A stretch of 64,000 nucleotides of DNA from Halopseudomonas sp002296055 (GTDB lineage: Bacteria; Pseudomonadota; Gammaproteobacteria; Pseudomonadales; Pseudomonadaceae), in the NCBI RefSeq assembly GCF_050876985.1, contig NZ_JBPAPP010000004.1; one strand, 5' to 3'. The notes beneath the pieces are model-generated. The model was given only the letters and a program-made list of their open reading frames with translations. It had not been told where the DNA came from and did not search any database. The position numbers were made by a program, and so were the translations under genes. Each line of letters opens with the position of its first letter. Position 1 is the stretch's first letter. Positions 1 to 8,175 of the stretch are shown one piece after another.

Positions 1-601
1 CAGCCGGCTTGGCGGCTGGTTTCGCCGCAGGCTTCGCTGCAGCAGGTTTAGCTGCCGGCTTGGCCGCGGTGCTGGCGGCTGGCTTGGCTGCCGGCTTGCG
101 CGTAGTGCGCGGCTTGGCAGCCGGTTTGCTTGCTGCCGGGCTAGCCTTGGCCGCCACCTTGGGTGCAGCAGTCTTGCCGCTGGCCAGGCCTTCAATCAGC
201 TTGGTCAGCTCGTCAACCTTGGCGTTCAACGCCTTAACTTCAGCCTGCGAGGGCACTCCAAGGCGGGAGACAGCACTGTTGAGACGCTTGTCGAACGCAT
301 CTTCCAGCTCGTTCCACTTGCCGGTCAGCTTGCCCTTGGCCTTGTCGGCCCCGGTCTTCGCTTTTTCCAGCGGGTTCTTACTGGACTTGGCCTTACCCTT
401 GAGGGTGTCGACCTGCTTGTCGATCTCGGCCTTGGCTTTCTTCTCGGCAGCCTCACCATCCTTGATCAGGTTTTCGAAGAGCTTGACGCCCTCCTTCCCG
501 ACCTTGGCGTAGGCGCCCAGACCTGCCAGCCAGATCTGACGCGAATAGTTTTCGATATCAGCGACCCAACCCGGATCCTTGTCCTTCTTCTTACCCGCCA
601 T
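1..601 (-). CDS. phaF: PhaF-type phasin, C-terminus beyond window
   Basis: Phasin that coats polyhydroxyalkanoate granules and, in PhaF proteins, also binds DNA through a histone-H1-like tail. The visible 200 residues start MAGKKKDKDPGWVADIEN and hold the phasin signature IWLAGLGAYAKVGKEG near residues 24-39, a long amphipathic helical region to about residue 140, and then a Lys-Pro-Ala-rich tail (KPAAKPA repeats) that is still running at base 1. No stop is seen, so the gene is partial. The ATG at 599-601 is preceded by AGGAG seven bases upstream. It lies 20 bases after phaI on the same strand, the usual phaI-phaF order next to the PHA synthase locus. The phasin call is firm. The DNA-binding role is inferred from the tail. 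Confidence 0.93.
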   Translation of the reverse strand, partial: MAGKKKDKDPGWVADIENYSRQIWLAGLGAYAKVGKEGVKLFENLIKDGEAAEKKAKAEIDKQVDTLKGKAKSSKNPLEKAKTGADKAKGKLTGKWNELEDAFDKRLNSAVSRLGVPSQAEVKALNAKVDELTKLIEGLASGKTAAPKVAAKASPAASKPAAKPRTTRKPAAKPAASTAAKPAAKPAAAKPAAKPAAKPA

Positions 602-621
602 GGAGCAACTCCTCTGTGACC

Positions 622-1032
622 TTACTTGCTTTGCAGTGACTTGAGTGCAGCACTCAGATCATCCAGCTTAGCAGACAGCTGATCAATATCCTTCTTGCTC
701 GGGATGCCCATACGGCCCAAGGTAGAGGCAACGCGCTCGTCGAACACTTCTTCTACCTTGCTGAAGCGGCCGCCGGTCTTTTCGTGCACTTTTTCCTTGA
801 AGGACTCGATGCGGCTGTTGGCAGCTTCTACCTGGCTGGCAACCAGTTCCTTGCCCTGCTTTTCAACTTCTTCGCCTTCACTGACCAGCGACTTGAAGTA
901 GTCGGCGCCTTCCTTGCCGGCCTTGGCGTAGGCACCCAGGCCTGCCAACCAGATCTGGTGGGCGTACTTTTTCACGTCAGTGGCAAAGCCAGCAGCGTTG
1001 TCTTCGATTTTCTTTGCGGTGTTCTTGGCCAT
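622..1032 (-). CDS. phaI: PhaI-type phasin
   Basis: Small granule-associated phasin of 136 residues. It shares with PhaF the block HQIWLAGLGAYAKAGKEG (about residues 25-42) and the C-terminal pattern of a heptad-rich helix (GRMGIPSKKDIDQLSAKLDD), but lacks the Lys-Pro-Ala tail. This is what separates PhaI from PhaF. The start at 1032 (MAKNTAKKIEDN) is chosen over an upstream in-frame ATG at 1071 because GGAG sits seven to eight bases before it and the extra 13 residues are not phasin-like. It is probably co-transcribed with phaF. The PHA synthase genes expected nearby lie outside the window. Confidence 0.93.
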   Translation of the reverse strand: MAKNTAKKIEDNAAGFATDVKKYAHQIWLAGLGAYAKAGKEGADYFKSLVSEGEEVEKQGKELVASQVEAANSRIESFKEKVHEKTGGRFSKVEEVFDERVASTLGRMGIPSKKDIDQLSAKLDDLSAALKSLQSK

Positions 1033-1170
1033 GTTGGTAACTCCGATAATCAGTAGATTGAGGTACTGCAATGGACCGAACTGCGATCCTTGCAGCCAAA
1101 GCTACGCGGCAAAATTAGAAAACACATACTAATCAGCAAAAAACATCGCAACGCGGCCGGCCTGGCGGCG

Positions 1171-1446
1171 TCAGGCCAGGTATTTGTCCAGCGCCTTCTG
1201 CACTTCGCTTTTCACCATGCCGGCCATGGGCGTGAGCATCATCCCCAGCTTCACCTGCACTCGCACATCGGCATCGGTTACGGTGATGCAACCATCGGCA
1301 CCGCTGCGCTTGAAGTGCAGTTGGTCGCCTTCCCAGCTGCACTTGGCGTCCAGCTTCTGGGCCAGCTTGTCGGCCAACTTTTGAGCGCGCTCCTTGGCCT
1401 GTTCCTTACCAAGGTCGTGTTCACGGGTGATATCTACGGTGGCCAT
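1171..1446 (-). CDS. Polyhydroxyalkanoic acid system family protein
   Basis: A 91-residue protein matching the PHA granule-region family (PF09650 as I recall it). It starts MATVDITREHDLGKEQAKERA, a charged helix, followed by a beta-rich part with GDQLHFKRSGADGCITVTDADVRVQVKLG and a C-terminal helix. This resembles the SRPBCC-like proteins found beside phasins in pseudomonads. Its biochemical role is not established. GAGG upstream of the ATG supports the start. It reads toward phaI-phaF on the same strand after a gap of 138 bases and is divergent from ubiE. Confidence 0.85.
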   Translation of the reverse strand: MATVDITREHDLGKEQAKERAQKLADKLAQKLDAKCSWEGDQLHFKRSGADGCITVTDADVRVQVKLGMMLTPMAGMVKSEVQKALDKYLA

Positions 1447-1608
1447 CAGCTCATCCTCACGGTGGTGTCAAAGCTCGCCAGCATGCCGCAAACCGCGCAG
1501 CGCGTCACCACCAAAGCAGGCGCAGTGCAAGGCGCGGCATTTGGGCAGCGCTTCTGGCGGCAAAAAATGGTTAGAATGGAGCGGAATTTGCCAGCGCAGA
1601 GCCAATCC

Positions 1609-2370
1609 ATGAGCGATCAGCACGAGCACGAAAAAACCACCCACTTTGGCTACCAGACCGTCGCCGAGTCCGAGAAGGCCCAGCGCGTCGCCGAGGTCTT
1701 CCACTCGGTCGCCGCCAAGTACGACATCATGAACGACCTGATGTCCGGCGGCATCCACCGCCTCTGGAAGCGCTTCACCATCGAGCTGTCCGGCGTGCGC
1801 ACCGGCAACCGGGTACTGGACATCGCCGGCGGCACCGGTGACCTGACGCGCCGCTTTGCCAAACGCGTGGGCCCGACGGGCGAAGTCGTGCTGGCCGACA
1901 TCAACGCCTCCATGCTCAAGGTTGGCCGTGACCGCCTGCTGGATCTGGGCGTGGCCGGCAACGTGCGCTTTGTGCAGGCCGATGCCGAGGCACTGCCCTT
2001 CCCGGACAATTATTTCGACTGCATCACCATCGCCTTTGGCCTGCGTAACGTGACCCACAAGGACGCCGCCATCGCCTCCATGCTGCGCGTGCTCAAGCCG
2101 GGTGGCCGACTGCTGGTCTTGGAGTTCTCCAAACCCAAGAGCGAGCTGCTGTCCAAAGTGTATGACCAGTACAGCTTCAAGCTGCTGCCGATGATGGGCA
2201 AGCTGGTGGCCGACGACGCCGAAAGCTATCGCTATCTGGCCGAATCCATCCGCATGCACCCGGACCAGGAAACCCTCAAGGCCATGATGGAAGAAGTCGG
2301 CTTTGCCCGGGTGACCTACCACAACATGACCGGCGGCATCGTCGCCCTGCACCGGGGCGTCAAACCCTGA
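1609..2370 (+). CDS. ubiE: Ubiquinone/menaquinone biosynthesis C-methyltransferase UbiE
   Basis: SAM-dependent C-methyltransferase of ubiquinone (and menaquinone) synthesis, 253 residues, the usual length. The SAM-binding motif I is VLDIAGGTGDLTRRF at about residues 66-80. Later family signatures include FDCITIAFGLRNVTHK and LLVLEFSKP. The reading frame is open far upstream, but family similarity starts at MSDQHEHEKTTHFGYQTV, so the ATG at 1609 is used. Its stop overlaps the ubiJ start by one base (TGATG). UbiE, UbiJ and UbiB form a translationally coupled ubiquinone operon, as in other pseudomonads and enterobacteria. Confidence 0.97.
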   Translation: MSDQHEHEKTTHFGYQTVAESEKAQRVAEVFHSVAAKYDIMNDLMSGGIHRLWKRFTIELSGVRTGNRVLDIAGGTGDLTRRFAKRVGPTGEVVLADINASMLKVGRDRLLDLGVAGNVRFVQADAEALPFPDNYFDCITIAFGLRNVTHKDAAIASMLRVLKPGGRLLVLEFSKPKSELLSKVYDQYSFKLLPMMGKLVADDAESYRYLAESIRMHPDQETLKAMMEEVGFARVTYHNMTGGIVALHRGVKP

Positions 2371-2993
2371 TGCTATCCGGCGCGCTGCTCCGCGCAGCCG
2401 AGCGCAGCATCGCTGCGGCCCTGGCTCGCGACACGGTCACCGCCAGGCGCATCAGCGCGCTGGCCGGCAAACGCATTCTGATCAGTAGCCGTCAGCCTGA
2501 CTGGCAGCTGTGGCTGACGCCCGCGCCAGGCACCATCAACCTGAGCACCAGCAGCGACGCGCCGGCCGACGTTGAACTGCACGCCCCAGCCAGCCTGCTT
2601 GCCCGGCTGCTGGTTAGTAGCGACCGCAAGGCCGTGCTGCAGGACCCAGACGTCGAGCTGCTGGGCGACAGTCAGGTACTGATCGCGCTGCAGAATGCGC
2701 TGGCCGACCTGCAGCTCGATGGCGAGGCCGAGTTAGCGCGCTGGCTCGGCCCGGTCGCCGGTCATGCCATCGGCAGCGCCCTGCGCCGCAGCCACCAGTG
2801 GGGCCGTGAGAGCCGAGCCAGCTTGCGCCAGACGCTGGCAGAATACCTGACCGAAGAAAGCCGCCAACTGGTCGGCCAGGCTGAAGCCCGCGCCCGTGCC
2901 GAACAACTGCATGACCTGCGCCTGCAGCTCGACCGCCTGGAAGCGCGCGTCGCCCTGCTCTCTCCCACCGACCCGGACTCGCCCGACGCATGA
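2370..2993 (+). CDS. ubiJ: Ubiquinone biosynthesis accessory factor UbiJ
   Basis: Accessory protein of 207 residues, placed between ubiE and ubiB as in E. coli. The N-terminal part is an SCP2-like lipid-binding domain (residues about 15-115, with LWLTPAPGTINLSTSSDAPA). The C-terminus is a charged coiled coil (EARARAEQLHDLRLQLDRLE). In E. coli UbiJ and UbiK help assemble the soluble Ubi complex and are thought to bring the lipid substrate to it. The start overlaps the ubiE stop by one base and the stop overlaps the ubiB ATG by four bases, so translation is coupled on both sides. Confidence 0.92.
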   Translation: MLSGALLRAAERSIAAALARDTVTARRISALAGKRILISSRQPDWQLWLTPAPGTINLSTSSDAPADVELHAPASLLARLLVSSDRKAVLQDPDVELLGDSQVLIALQNALADLQLDGEAELARWLGPVAGHAIGSALRRSHQWGRESRASLRQTLAEYLTEESRQLVGQAEARARAEQLHDLRLQLDRLEARVALLSPTDPDSPDA

Positions 2994-4588
2994 GACTGAC
3001 CGCCTTTGTGCGCCTGCTGCGCATCCTGCACATCTTTACCCGCTACCGTCTGGACCAGATTCTGCTGGATCTACCATTGCCGGTACTGGGCCGTCTGTTG
3101 TTGCGACTGGGCCCCTGGCGTCTGCGCCCGGCGCCGCGTGACCTGAGCCGTGGCGCGCGCCTGCGCAAGGCCTGCGAAGACCTGGGCCCGGTGTTTATCA
3201 AGTTTGGCCAGATTCTCTCCACCCGCCGTGACCTGATGCCCGACGACATCGCGCTGGAGCTGGCCCGTCTGCAGGATAAGGTGCCCCCCTTCCCGGGCCC
3301 GCAGGCCCGCGCCCGCATCGAGGAACAGCTGGGCGAGCGCATCGAGGATGTATTCGCCAGTTTCAGTGACCAGCCACTGGCCTCCGCCTCGGTTGCTCAA
3401 GTGCACGCGGCGCGCCTGAAAGACGGCAGCGAGGTGGTGGTCAAGGTAGTGCGCCCCGGCATCGGCGAAACCATCGATCAGGACATCCAGTGGCTGTTCG
3501 TTGCTGCGCGCCTGCTGGAGCGCGTCTCGACTGAAGGCCGCCGCCTGCGCCCGGTCGAGGTGGTCGAGGACTACGAAAGCACCATCTTCGACGAGCTGGA
3601 CCTGTATCGCGAAGCCGCCAACGCCTCCCAGCTGCGCCGCAACTTTGAAGATTCGGAGCTGATCTACATTCCCAAGATCTACTGGGACTGGTGCCGTCAC
3701 AAGGTACTGGTGATGGAGCGCATCGAGGGCATCCCCGTAACCGACCTGCCGGCGCTGGCCGACCAGCGTACCGATATGAAGAAGCTTGCCGAACGCGGCG
3801 TGGAAATCTTCTTTACCCAGGTATTCCGCGACAGCTTCTTCCACGCCGACATGCATCCAGGCAACATCTTCATCTCGCGCAAGCACCCCTGGGAGCCGCA
3901 ATACATCGCCATCGACTTTGGCATCGTCGGCAGCCTGACGCCCGAGGACCAGAGCTACCTGGCGCGCAACCTGATGGCCTTCTTCAAGCGCGACTACCGC
4001 CGCGTCGCCCAACTGCATATCGACTCGGGCTGGGTACCGGCTGACACCCGCGTGAACGAATTTGAAGCGGCGATTCGCAGCGTCTGCGAGCCGATCTTCG
4101 AGCGCCCGCTGAAAGACATCTCCTTCGGCCAGCTGCTGCTGCGCCTGTTCCAGACCGCCCGCCGCTTCAACATGGAAGTCCAGCCGCAGCTGGTGCTGCT
4201 GCAAAAGACCCTGCTGAATATCGAAGGGCTGGGCCGCCAGCTGTACCCGGATCTGGACCTGTGGAGCACCGGCCAACCCTATCTTGAGCGCTGGATGCGC
4301 GAGCGCATGCTGCCGCAAAATCAGGTCAAGCACTGGCAGCAGCACCTAGAGCGCGTGCCCGCACTGATCGACAGCGCCCACCGCGCCCTCGACAACCTCG
4401 CCGATGCGCCGCTGCGCGAGCAGCCGCCGCAGCGCCCACGCTGGCCTCTGCAACTGGCCGGTATCGCGCTAGTGGTGTTTGGCGCCAGCGCGCTGGGCGG
4501 CGACGACCCGCAGCTTTGGCTGCACGCCGCGCCCACCCAGTGGGCGTTGATCGCCCTGGGCGGCTGGCTGATTCTGCGCCGCAGATAG
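2990..4588 (+). CDS. ubiB: Ubiquinone biosynthesis protein UbiB (ABC1/ADCK kinase-like)
   Basis: Atypical kinase-like ATPase of ubiquinone synthesis, 532 residues. Visible hallmarks are the KxGQ-type motif FIKFGQILSTR (about residue 70), the Ala-rich loop SVAQVHAA that replaces the Gly-rich loop of ordinary kinases, the catalytic-loop segment HADMHPGNIF and the metal-binding DFG in IDFGIVGSL. Two hydrophobic segments close the protein (LQLAGIALVVFGASAL and WALIALGGWLIL), which anchor UbiB in the inner membrane. Third gene of the ubiE-ubiJ-ubiB operon, overlapping ubiJ by four bases. Confidence 0.97.
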   Translation: MRLTAFVRLLRILHIFTRYRLDQILLDLPLPVLGRLLLRLGPWRLRPAPRDLSRGARLRKACEDLGPVFIKFGQILSTRRDLMPDDIALELARLQDKVPPFPGPQARARIEEQLGERIEDVFASFSDQPLASASVAQVHAARLKDGSEVVVKVVRPGIGETIDQDIQWLFVAARLLERVSTEGRRLRPVEVVEDYESTIFDELDLYREAANASQLRRNFEDSELIYIPKIYWDWCRHKVLVMERIEGIPVTDLPALADQRTDMKKLAERGVEIFFTQVFRDSFFHADMHPGNIFISRKHPWEPQYIAIDFGIVGSLTPEDQSYLARNLMAFFKRDYRRVAQLHIDSGWVPADTRVNEFEAAIRSVCEPIFERPLKDISFGQLLLRLFQTARRFNMEVQPQLVLLQKTLLNIEGLGRQLYPDLDLWSTGQPYLERWMRERMLPQNQVKHWQQHLERVPALIDSAHRALDNLADAPLREQPPQRPRWPLQLAGIALVVFGASALGGDDPQLWLHAAPTQWALIALGGWLILRRR

Positions 4589-4642
4589 TCAGCCGGGCGC
4601 ATAACTGGCACACTTGCACCACTGAACGAATGACGACCCGCC

Positions 4643-5059
4643 ATGACTGATTCAACCGCCGCCAACGACTGGCTCGACAGCATCAATTGGGATGCCGACG
4701 GCCTAGTTCCTGCCATCGCCCAGGATGTACACACCCAGCGCATTCTGATGATGGCCTGGATGAACCGCGAAGCCCTGCAACTGACCGTACAGGAAGGCCG
4801 CGGCATCTACTGGTCTCGCTCGCGCCAACGCCTGTGGCGCAAGGGCGAGGAGTCGGGCAACGTGCAACAGCTGCACGAACTGCGGCTGGACTGCGACGCC
4901 GACGTCGTCATCCTGCAGGTCGAACAGACCGGTGGCATTGCCTGCCACACCGGCCGGCAGAGCTGTTTTTATCGGGTTCTGAAAGATGGCCAGTGGGAGA
5001 CCGTCGACGCCGTCATCAAGGACCCCAAAGAGTTATACGAGCACCCAAAACATGTCTGA
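4643..5059 (+). CDS. hisI: Phosphoribosyl-AMP cyclohydrolase HisI
   Basis: Third step of histidine synthesis: opens the adenine ring of phosphoribosyl-AMP. The 138-residue protein contains the full family signature, including RILMMAWMNREAL near the N-terminus, GIYWSRSRQRLWRKGEESGN, and the zinc-binding segment CDADVVILQVEQTGGIACHT followed by GRQSCFYR. As in other pseudomonads, hisI and hisE are separate genes rather than one fused protein. Its last eight bases overlap hisE. The gene is 54 bases after ubiB, without an obvious terminator between. Confidence 0.97.
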   Translation: MTDSTAANDWLDSINWDADGLVPAIAQDVHTQRILMMAWMNREALQLTVQEGRGIYWSRSRQRLWRKGEESGNVQQLHELRLDCDADVVILQVEQTGGIACHTGRQSCFYRVLKDGQWETVDAVIKDPKELYEHPKHV

Positions 5060-5381
5060 CACCCTGAGCCAACTGGCCGCCGTGCTGGAGCAACGCAAGC
5101 AGGCGTCTGCCGACACCTCCTACGTTGCCAGCCTGCACGCAAAGGGCCTGAACAAGATTCTCGAAAAGGTCGGTGAAGAGTGCACAGAGACACTGCTAGC
5201 CGCCAAGGACTGTCAGCACAGCGAGGACAAATCGGACCTGGTATACGAGACCGCTGACCTGTGGTTCCACTCACTGGTCATGCTTAGCCATCTCGGCCTT
5301 GGTCCCGATGACATCCTGAAAGAATTGGCACGCCGCTTCGACCTGTCCGGTCTTGAAGAAAAGGCGTCCCGCAGCAAATAA
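5052..5381 (+). CDS. hisE: Phosphoribosyl-ATP pyrophosphatase HisE
   Basis: Second step of histidine synthesis: releases pyrophosphate from phosphoribosyl-ATP. The 109-residue all-helical MazG-like protein has GLNKILEKVGEECTETLLAA and LVYETADLWFHSLVMLSHLG, which carry the acidic metal-binding residues. An upstream in-frame ATG exists at 4986, but homology starts at MSDTLSQLAAVLEQRKQ, so the ATG at 5052 inside the end of hisI is used. This gives an eight-base overlap and likely coupled translation. Confidence 0.96.
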   Translation: MSDTLSQLAAVLEQRKQASADTSYVASLHAKGLNKILEKVGEECTETLLAAKDCQHSEDKSDLVYETADLWFHSLVMLSHLGLGPDDILKELARRFDLSGLEEKASRSK

Positions 5382-5408
5382 ACTGGGCAATAGGCCCCGG
5401 AGGCAAAA

Positions 5409-5639
5409 ATGGGTTTTGGTGGCATTAGTCTGTGGCAACTGCTGATCGTGCTGGTCATCGTGGTATTGCTGTTCGGCACCAAGCGGTTGAAGAACATCGG
5501 CGGCGATCTGGGCGGCGCAATCAAGGGCTTTCGCAAGGCAATGAACGACGAGGAAAAGCCCTCGGTCGAGAACAAGCCGGGCGAGACGCTGGACGCCAAG
5601 GCCGAAGAGCACAAGCAGGACTCCCAGTCCAAGCCGTAA
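5409..5639 (+). CDS. tatA: Sec-independent translocase subunit TatA
   Basis: Pore-forming subunit of the twin-arginine translocase, 76 residues. It has the single N-terminal membrane helix ISLWQLLIVLVIVVLLFG followed by the conserved hinge FGTKRLKNIGGDLGGAIKGF and a charged, unstructured tail. CGGAGG ten bases before the ATG is a strong ribosome binding site. First gene of tatABC, 27 bases after hisE. Confidence 0.97.
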   Translation: MGFGGISLWQLLIVLVIVVLLFGTKRLKNIGGDLGGAIKGFRKAMNDEEKPSVENKPGETLDAKAEEHKQDSQSKP

Positions 5640-5657
5640 TCTGCCAGGTCCCGCCCC

Positions 5658-6035
5658 ATGTTCGACATCGGCTTTATGGAAATGCTGGTGGTGGCGATCA
5701 TCGCCCTGCTGGTTCTCGGCCCGGAGCGTTTGCCCGGCGCCATCCGCACCGTCAGCCTGACCATTGGCCGCATCAAGCGCGGCTTCTCGGACGTACGCTC
5801 GCAGGTTGAGCGCGAACTGGGCGCCGACGAGATCCGCCAGCAGTTGAACAACGAGCGCATCCTCGCCGAACTGGAAAAGCAGGGGCTGCACGCCGGCAGC
5901 CCGAGCAACCAGACCAACGCCCGACCGAGCGGTAATCAGAGCGTCACACAGCCGACGCACACTGGCGCGACCGCAGAGCAACCCCGCGCCGAGTCCGCCA
6001 ATGAGCAGCAAGACACCCGCCATGAGCAACCCTGA
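5658..6035 (+). CDS. tatB: Sec-independent translocase subunit TatB
   Basis: TatB forms the substrate-receptor complex with TatC. The 125-residue protein begins MFDIGFMEMLVVAIIALLVL, with one membrane helix and the family motif LGPERLPGAIRTVSL, then an amphipathic helix (SDVRSQVERELGADEIRQQL) and a low-complexity tail rich in Gln, Asn and Thr. The 3' end overlaps the start of tatC. Confidence 0.95.
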   Translation: MFDIGFMEMLVVAIIALLVLGPERLPGAIRTVSLTIGRIKRGFSDVRSQVERELGADEIRQQLNNERILAELEKQGLHAGSPSNQTNARPSGNQSVTQPTHTGATAEQPRAESANEQQDTRHEQP

Positions 6036-6798
6036 TCTGCCGCCCGTCAAGAGCGGCGGCGACATGCCGCTGGTCGCCCACCTGACCGAGCTGCGCTCGC
6101 GCCTGCTGCGCATTGTGCTGATCTGGCTGGTGATCTTTGCCGGCCTGTTCTACTTTGCCAACGACATCTACGCGTTCATTTCCGAGCCGCTGCGCGCGCT
6201 GCTGCCCGAAGGCACCAGCATGATCGCCACCGATGTCGCCTCGCCGTTCCTAACGCCCTTCAAGCTGACGCTGATCAGCGCGCTGTTTATCGCCATGCCC
6301 TTTGTGCTGCATCAGGTCTGGGGCTTTATCGCACCCGGGCTGTACAAGCACGAGAAGCGCCTGGCGGTGCCGCTGCTGGCCTCCAGCATTCTGCTGTTCT
6401 ACGGCGGTATGGCCTTTGCCTACTTCGTGGTGTTTCCGCTGGTGTTCGGCTTTTTCACCAGCGCGGCGCCGGATGGCGTAGCGGTGATGACCGACATCAA
6501 CAGCTACCTGGACTTTGTCCTGACGCTGTTCATGGCCTTTGGTCTGGCGTTCGAGATACCGGTGGCCACGGTGCTGCTGGTGGCCGTGGGTATCGTCGAC
6601 GTGCAGGGCCTGAGCAAGGCGCGCCCCTATGTGGTGGTCGGTTGCTTTACCATCGGCATGGTGCTGACACCGCCGGATGTCATCTCGCAAACCCTGCTCG
6701 CGCTGCCCATGTGGCTGCTGTATGAAGTCGGTATCATCTTCAGCCGTCTGGTCCGTCCGCGCACACCGGAAGAGCAGCAGGACAGCCCGCAGGCATGA
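6022..6798 (+). CDS. tatC: Sec-independent translocase subunit TatC
   Basis: Six-helix core of the Tat translocase that recognises the twin-arginine signal peptide. The signature MPLVAHLTELRSRLLR is near the N-terminus, and FVLHQVWGFIAPGLYKHEKR and SYLDFVLTLFMAFGLAFEIP follow. Two starts are possible: ATG at 6001, giving 265 residues, or ATG at 6022, giving 258. I use 6022 because it puts the usual short leader before the conserved block. Neither has a clear ribosome binding site and both overlap tatB. The stop overlaps the rsmE ATG by four bases. Confidence 0.95.
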   Translation: MSNPDLPPVKSGGDMPLVAHLTELRSRLLRIVLIWLVIFAGLFYFANDIYAFISEPLRALLPEGTSMIATDVASPFLTPFKLTLISALFIAMPFVLHQVWGFIAPGLYKHEKRLAVPLLASSILLFYGGMAFAYFVVFPLVFGFFTSAAPDGVAVMTDINSYLDFVLTLFMAFGLAFEIPVATVLLVAVGIVDVQGLSKARPYVVVGCFTIGMVLTPPDVISQTLLALPMWLLYEVGIIFSRLVRPRTPEEQQDSPQA

Positions 6799-7502
6799 AC
6801 CTGCTGCTGCTCGAAGACAGCGACTTCACCGATCCACAGCATGTACGCCTGACTGGCCGCCGGTTGTTGCACATGCAGGACATCCAGCAGGTCAGCGCCG
6901 GCGACACAATGCGCGTTGGCCGCATCAACGGCCTGATGGGCCGGGGCAGCGTGCTGGAGCTGGACTCGCGTAGCGCCCTGCTGCACATCGAGCTGAGCGA
7001 AGCGCCCCCGGCCAAATTGCCCCTCACCCTGCTGCTGGCCATGCCCAGGCCCAAGATGTTCCGCCGCATTCTGCAGCACTGCGCCACCCTGGGCGTACCC
7101 GAGATCATCCTGCTCAACAGCTACCGGGTAGAAAAGAGCTTCTGGCAGACCCCCTTTCTGCAGCCCGAGGTGATCCGCGAGAACCTGCTGCTGGGCCTGG
7201 AACAGGCACGCGACACCGTGCTGCCGACCGTGCGCATCGAAAAGCGCTTCAAGCCCTTTGTCGAAGATCAGCTACCCGCCATCATCAACGAGCAACTGGC
7301 GCTGGTTGCCCACCCCGGCGACTACCCCGCCTGCCCGCGCGGTATCGACCGGCCGCTGACCCTGGCCATCGGCCCGGAGGGCGGCTGGATTCCCTATGAG
7401 GTCGACAAACTGGTCGAGGCCGGCATGCAGCCGGTGCAGCTCGGCAACCGCATCCTGCGCGTGGAAACCGCCGTCACGGCGCTGCTGGCCCGGTTGTTCT
7501 GA
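6795..7502 (+). CDS. rsmE: 16S rRNA (uracil(1498)-N(3))-methyltransferase RsmE
   Basis: SPOUT-class methyltransferase that modifies U1498 in the decoding region of 16S rRNA. The 235-residue protein has an N-terminal PUA-like domain (HVRLTGRRLLHMQDIQQVSA) and the C-terminal knot domain with AIGPEGGWIPYEVD and LGNRILRVETAVTALLA, which form the SAM pocket. The start overlaps tatC (ATGA), so it is translated with the tat operon. The same tatC-rsmE order occurs in Pseudomonas. Confidence 0.95.
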   Translation: MNLLLLEDSDFTDPQHVRLTGRRLLHMQDIQQVSAGDTMRVGRINGLMGRGSVLELDSRSALLHIELSEAPPAKLPLTLLLAMPRPKMFRRILQHCATLGVPEIILLNSYRVEKSFWQTPFLQPEVIRENLLLGLEQARDTVLPTVRIEKRFKPFVEDQLPAIINEQLALVAHPGDYPACPRGIDRPLTLAIGPEGGWIPYEVDKLVEAGMQPVQLGNRILRVETAVTALLARLF

Positions 7503-7556
7503 CGTTCACGCGCGAGCCGACTATGCTTGCCTCAGACATCATCGACGGGGGCTCTC

Positions 7557-8144
7557 ATGCGGGTAATCAAGACCACGTTGATCGGCGGCGCGGTATTTCT
7601 GGTGCCGGTGATCGTTATTCTCTTTGTGCTGGGCAAAGCCATCGCGGTGATGCGTCATGTCACCCGACCCATCAGCGAGCTGCTGCCGTTCGACAACATC
7701 GCCGGTTTGGCGGTGGCCAACCTGCTGGCCCTGCTGGGCGTGGCGCTAGTCTGCTTCTGTGCCGGCATGCTGGCACGCGGCCCGAGAGCCCGCCGCCTGT
7801 ACCAGCAGCTCGACGATGGCCTGCTGATGCTGCCGGGCTACGGCTTGATCAAGTCCCTGTCCGACCAGTTCAAGGAGGAGCGGCCCACCAGCTCTCCGCT
7901 CAAACCGGTACTGGTACGCTTTGATGATTTTGAACAGCTGTGTTTTGAAGTCGAGCGCCTAGCCGATGGCCGGGTGGTGACCTTTATACCGGGCTCCCCT
8001 GACCCCTGGTCCGGCACGCTGGTGTATCTGGCGCCTGACCGCGTGCTAGGGTGCGAGTTGAGCGTTATGCAGGCCGTGAGTCACCTACGTCGTGGCGGCC
8101 GTGGTGCAAGTGCCCTGAACATCCCCCACACAGCCACCAGCTGA
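7557..8144 (+). CDS. DUF502 family membrane protein
   Basis: A 195-residue inner-membrane protein of unknown function. It has two predicted membrane helices (LIGGAVFLVPVIVILFVLGK and IAGLAVANLLALLGVALVCF), followed by a soluble domain with the DUF502-like features LPGYGLIKSLSDQF and VTFIPGSPDPWSGTLVYLAP. The start at 7557 is preferred over 7527 because GGGGG precedes it at normal spacing and the protein then begins at the first helix. It lies 54 bases after rsmE and may be the last gene of that transcript. Confidence 0.85.
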   Translation: MRVIKTTLIGGAVFLVPVIVILFVLGKAIAVMRHVTRPISELLPFDNIAGLAVANLLALLGVALVCFCAGMLARGPRARRLYQQLDDGLLMLPGYGLIKSLSDQFKEERPTSSPLKPVLVRFDDFEQLCFEVERLADGRVVTFIPGSPDPWSGTLVYLAPDRVLGCELSVMQAVSHLRRGGRGASALNIPHTATS

Positions 8145-8175
8145 ACTGCGCAGCGGCTGGCCGGTCTGAGCAAAC

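Noticed and set aside
1..200. Ala/Gly/Leu-rich plus-strand frame at the window start
   Set aside because: It is the reverse of the Lys-Pro-Ala tail of phaF. The minus strand encodes a clear phasin.
1090..1608. N-terminal extension of UbiE in an open frame from 1090
   Set aside because: The extension runs over the minus-strand PHA-system gene and is not UbiE-like. Family similarity starts at 1609.
4604..4620. Sigma54-like TGGCACACTTGCA before hisI
   Set aside because: The distance between GG and GC is seven bases instead of ten, so it cannot serve as a -24/-12 promoter.
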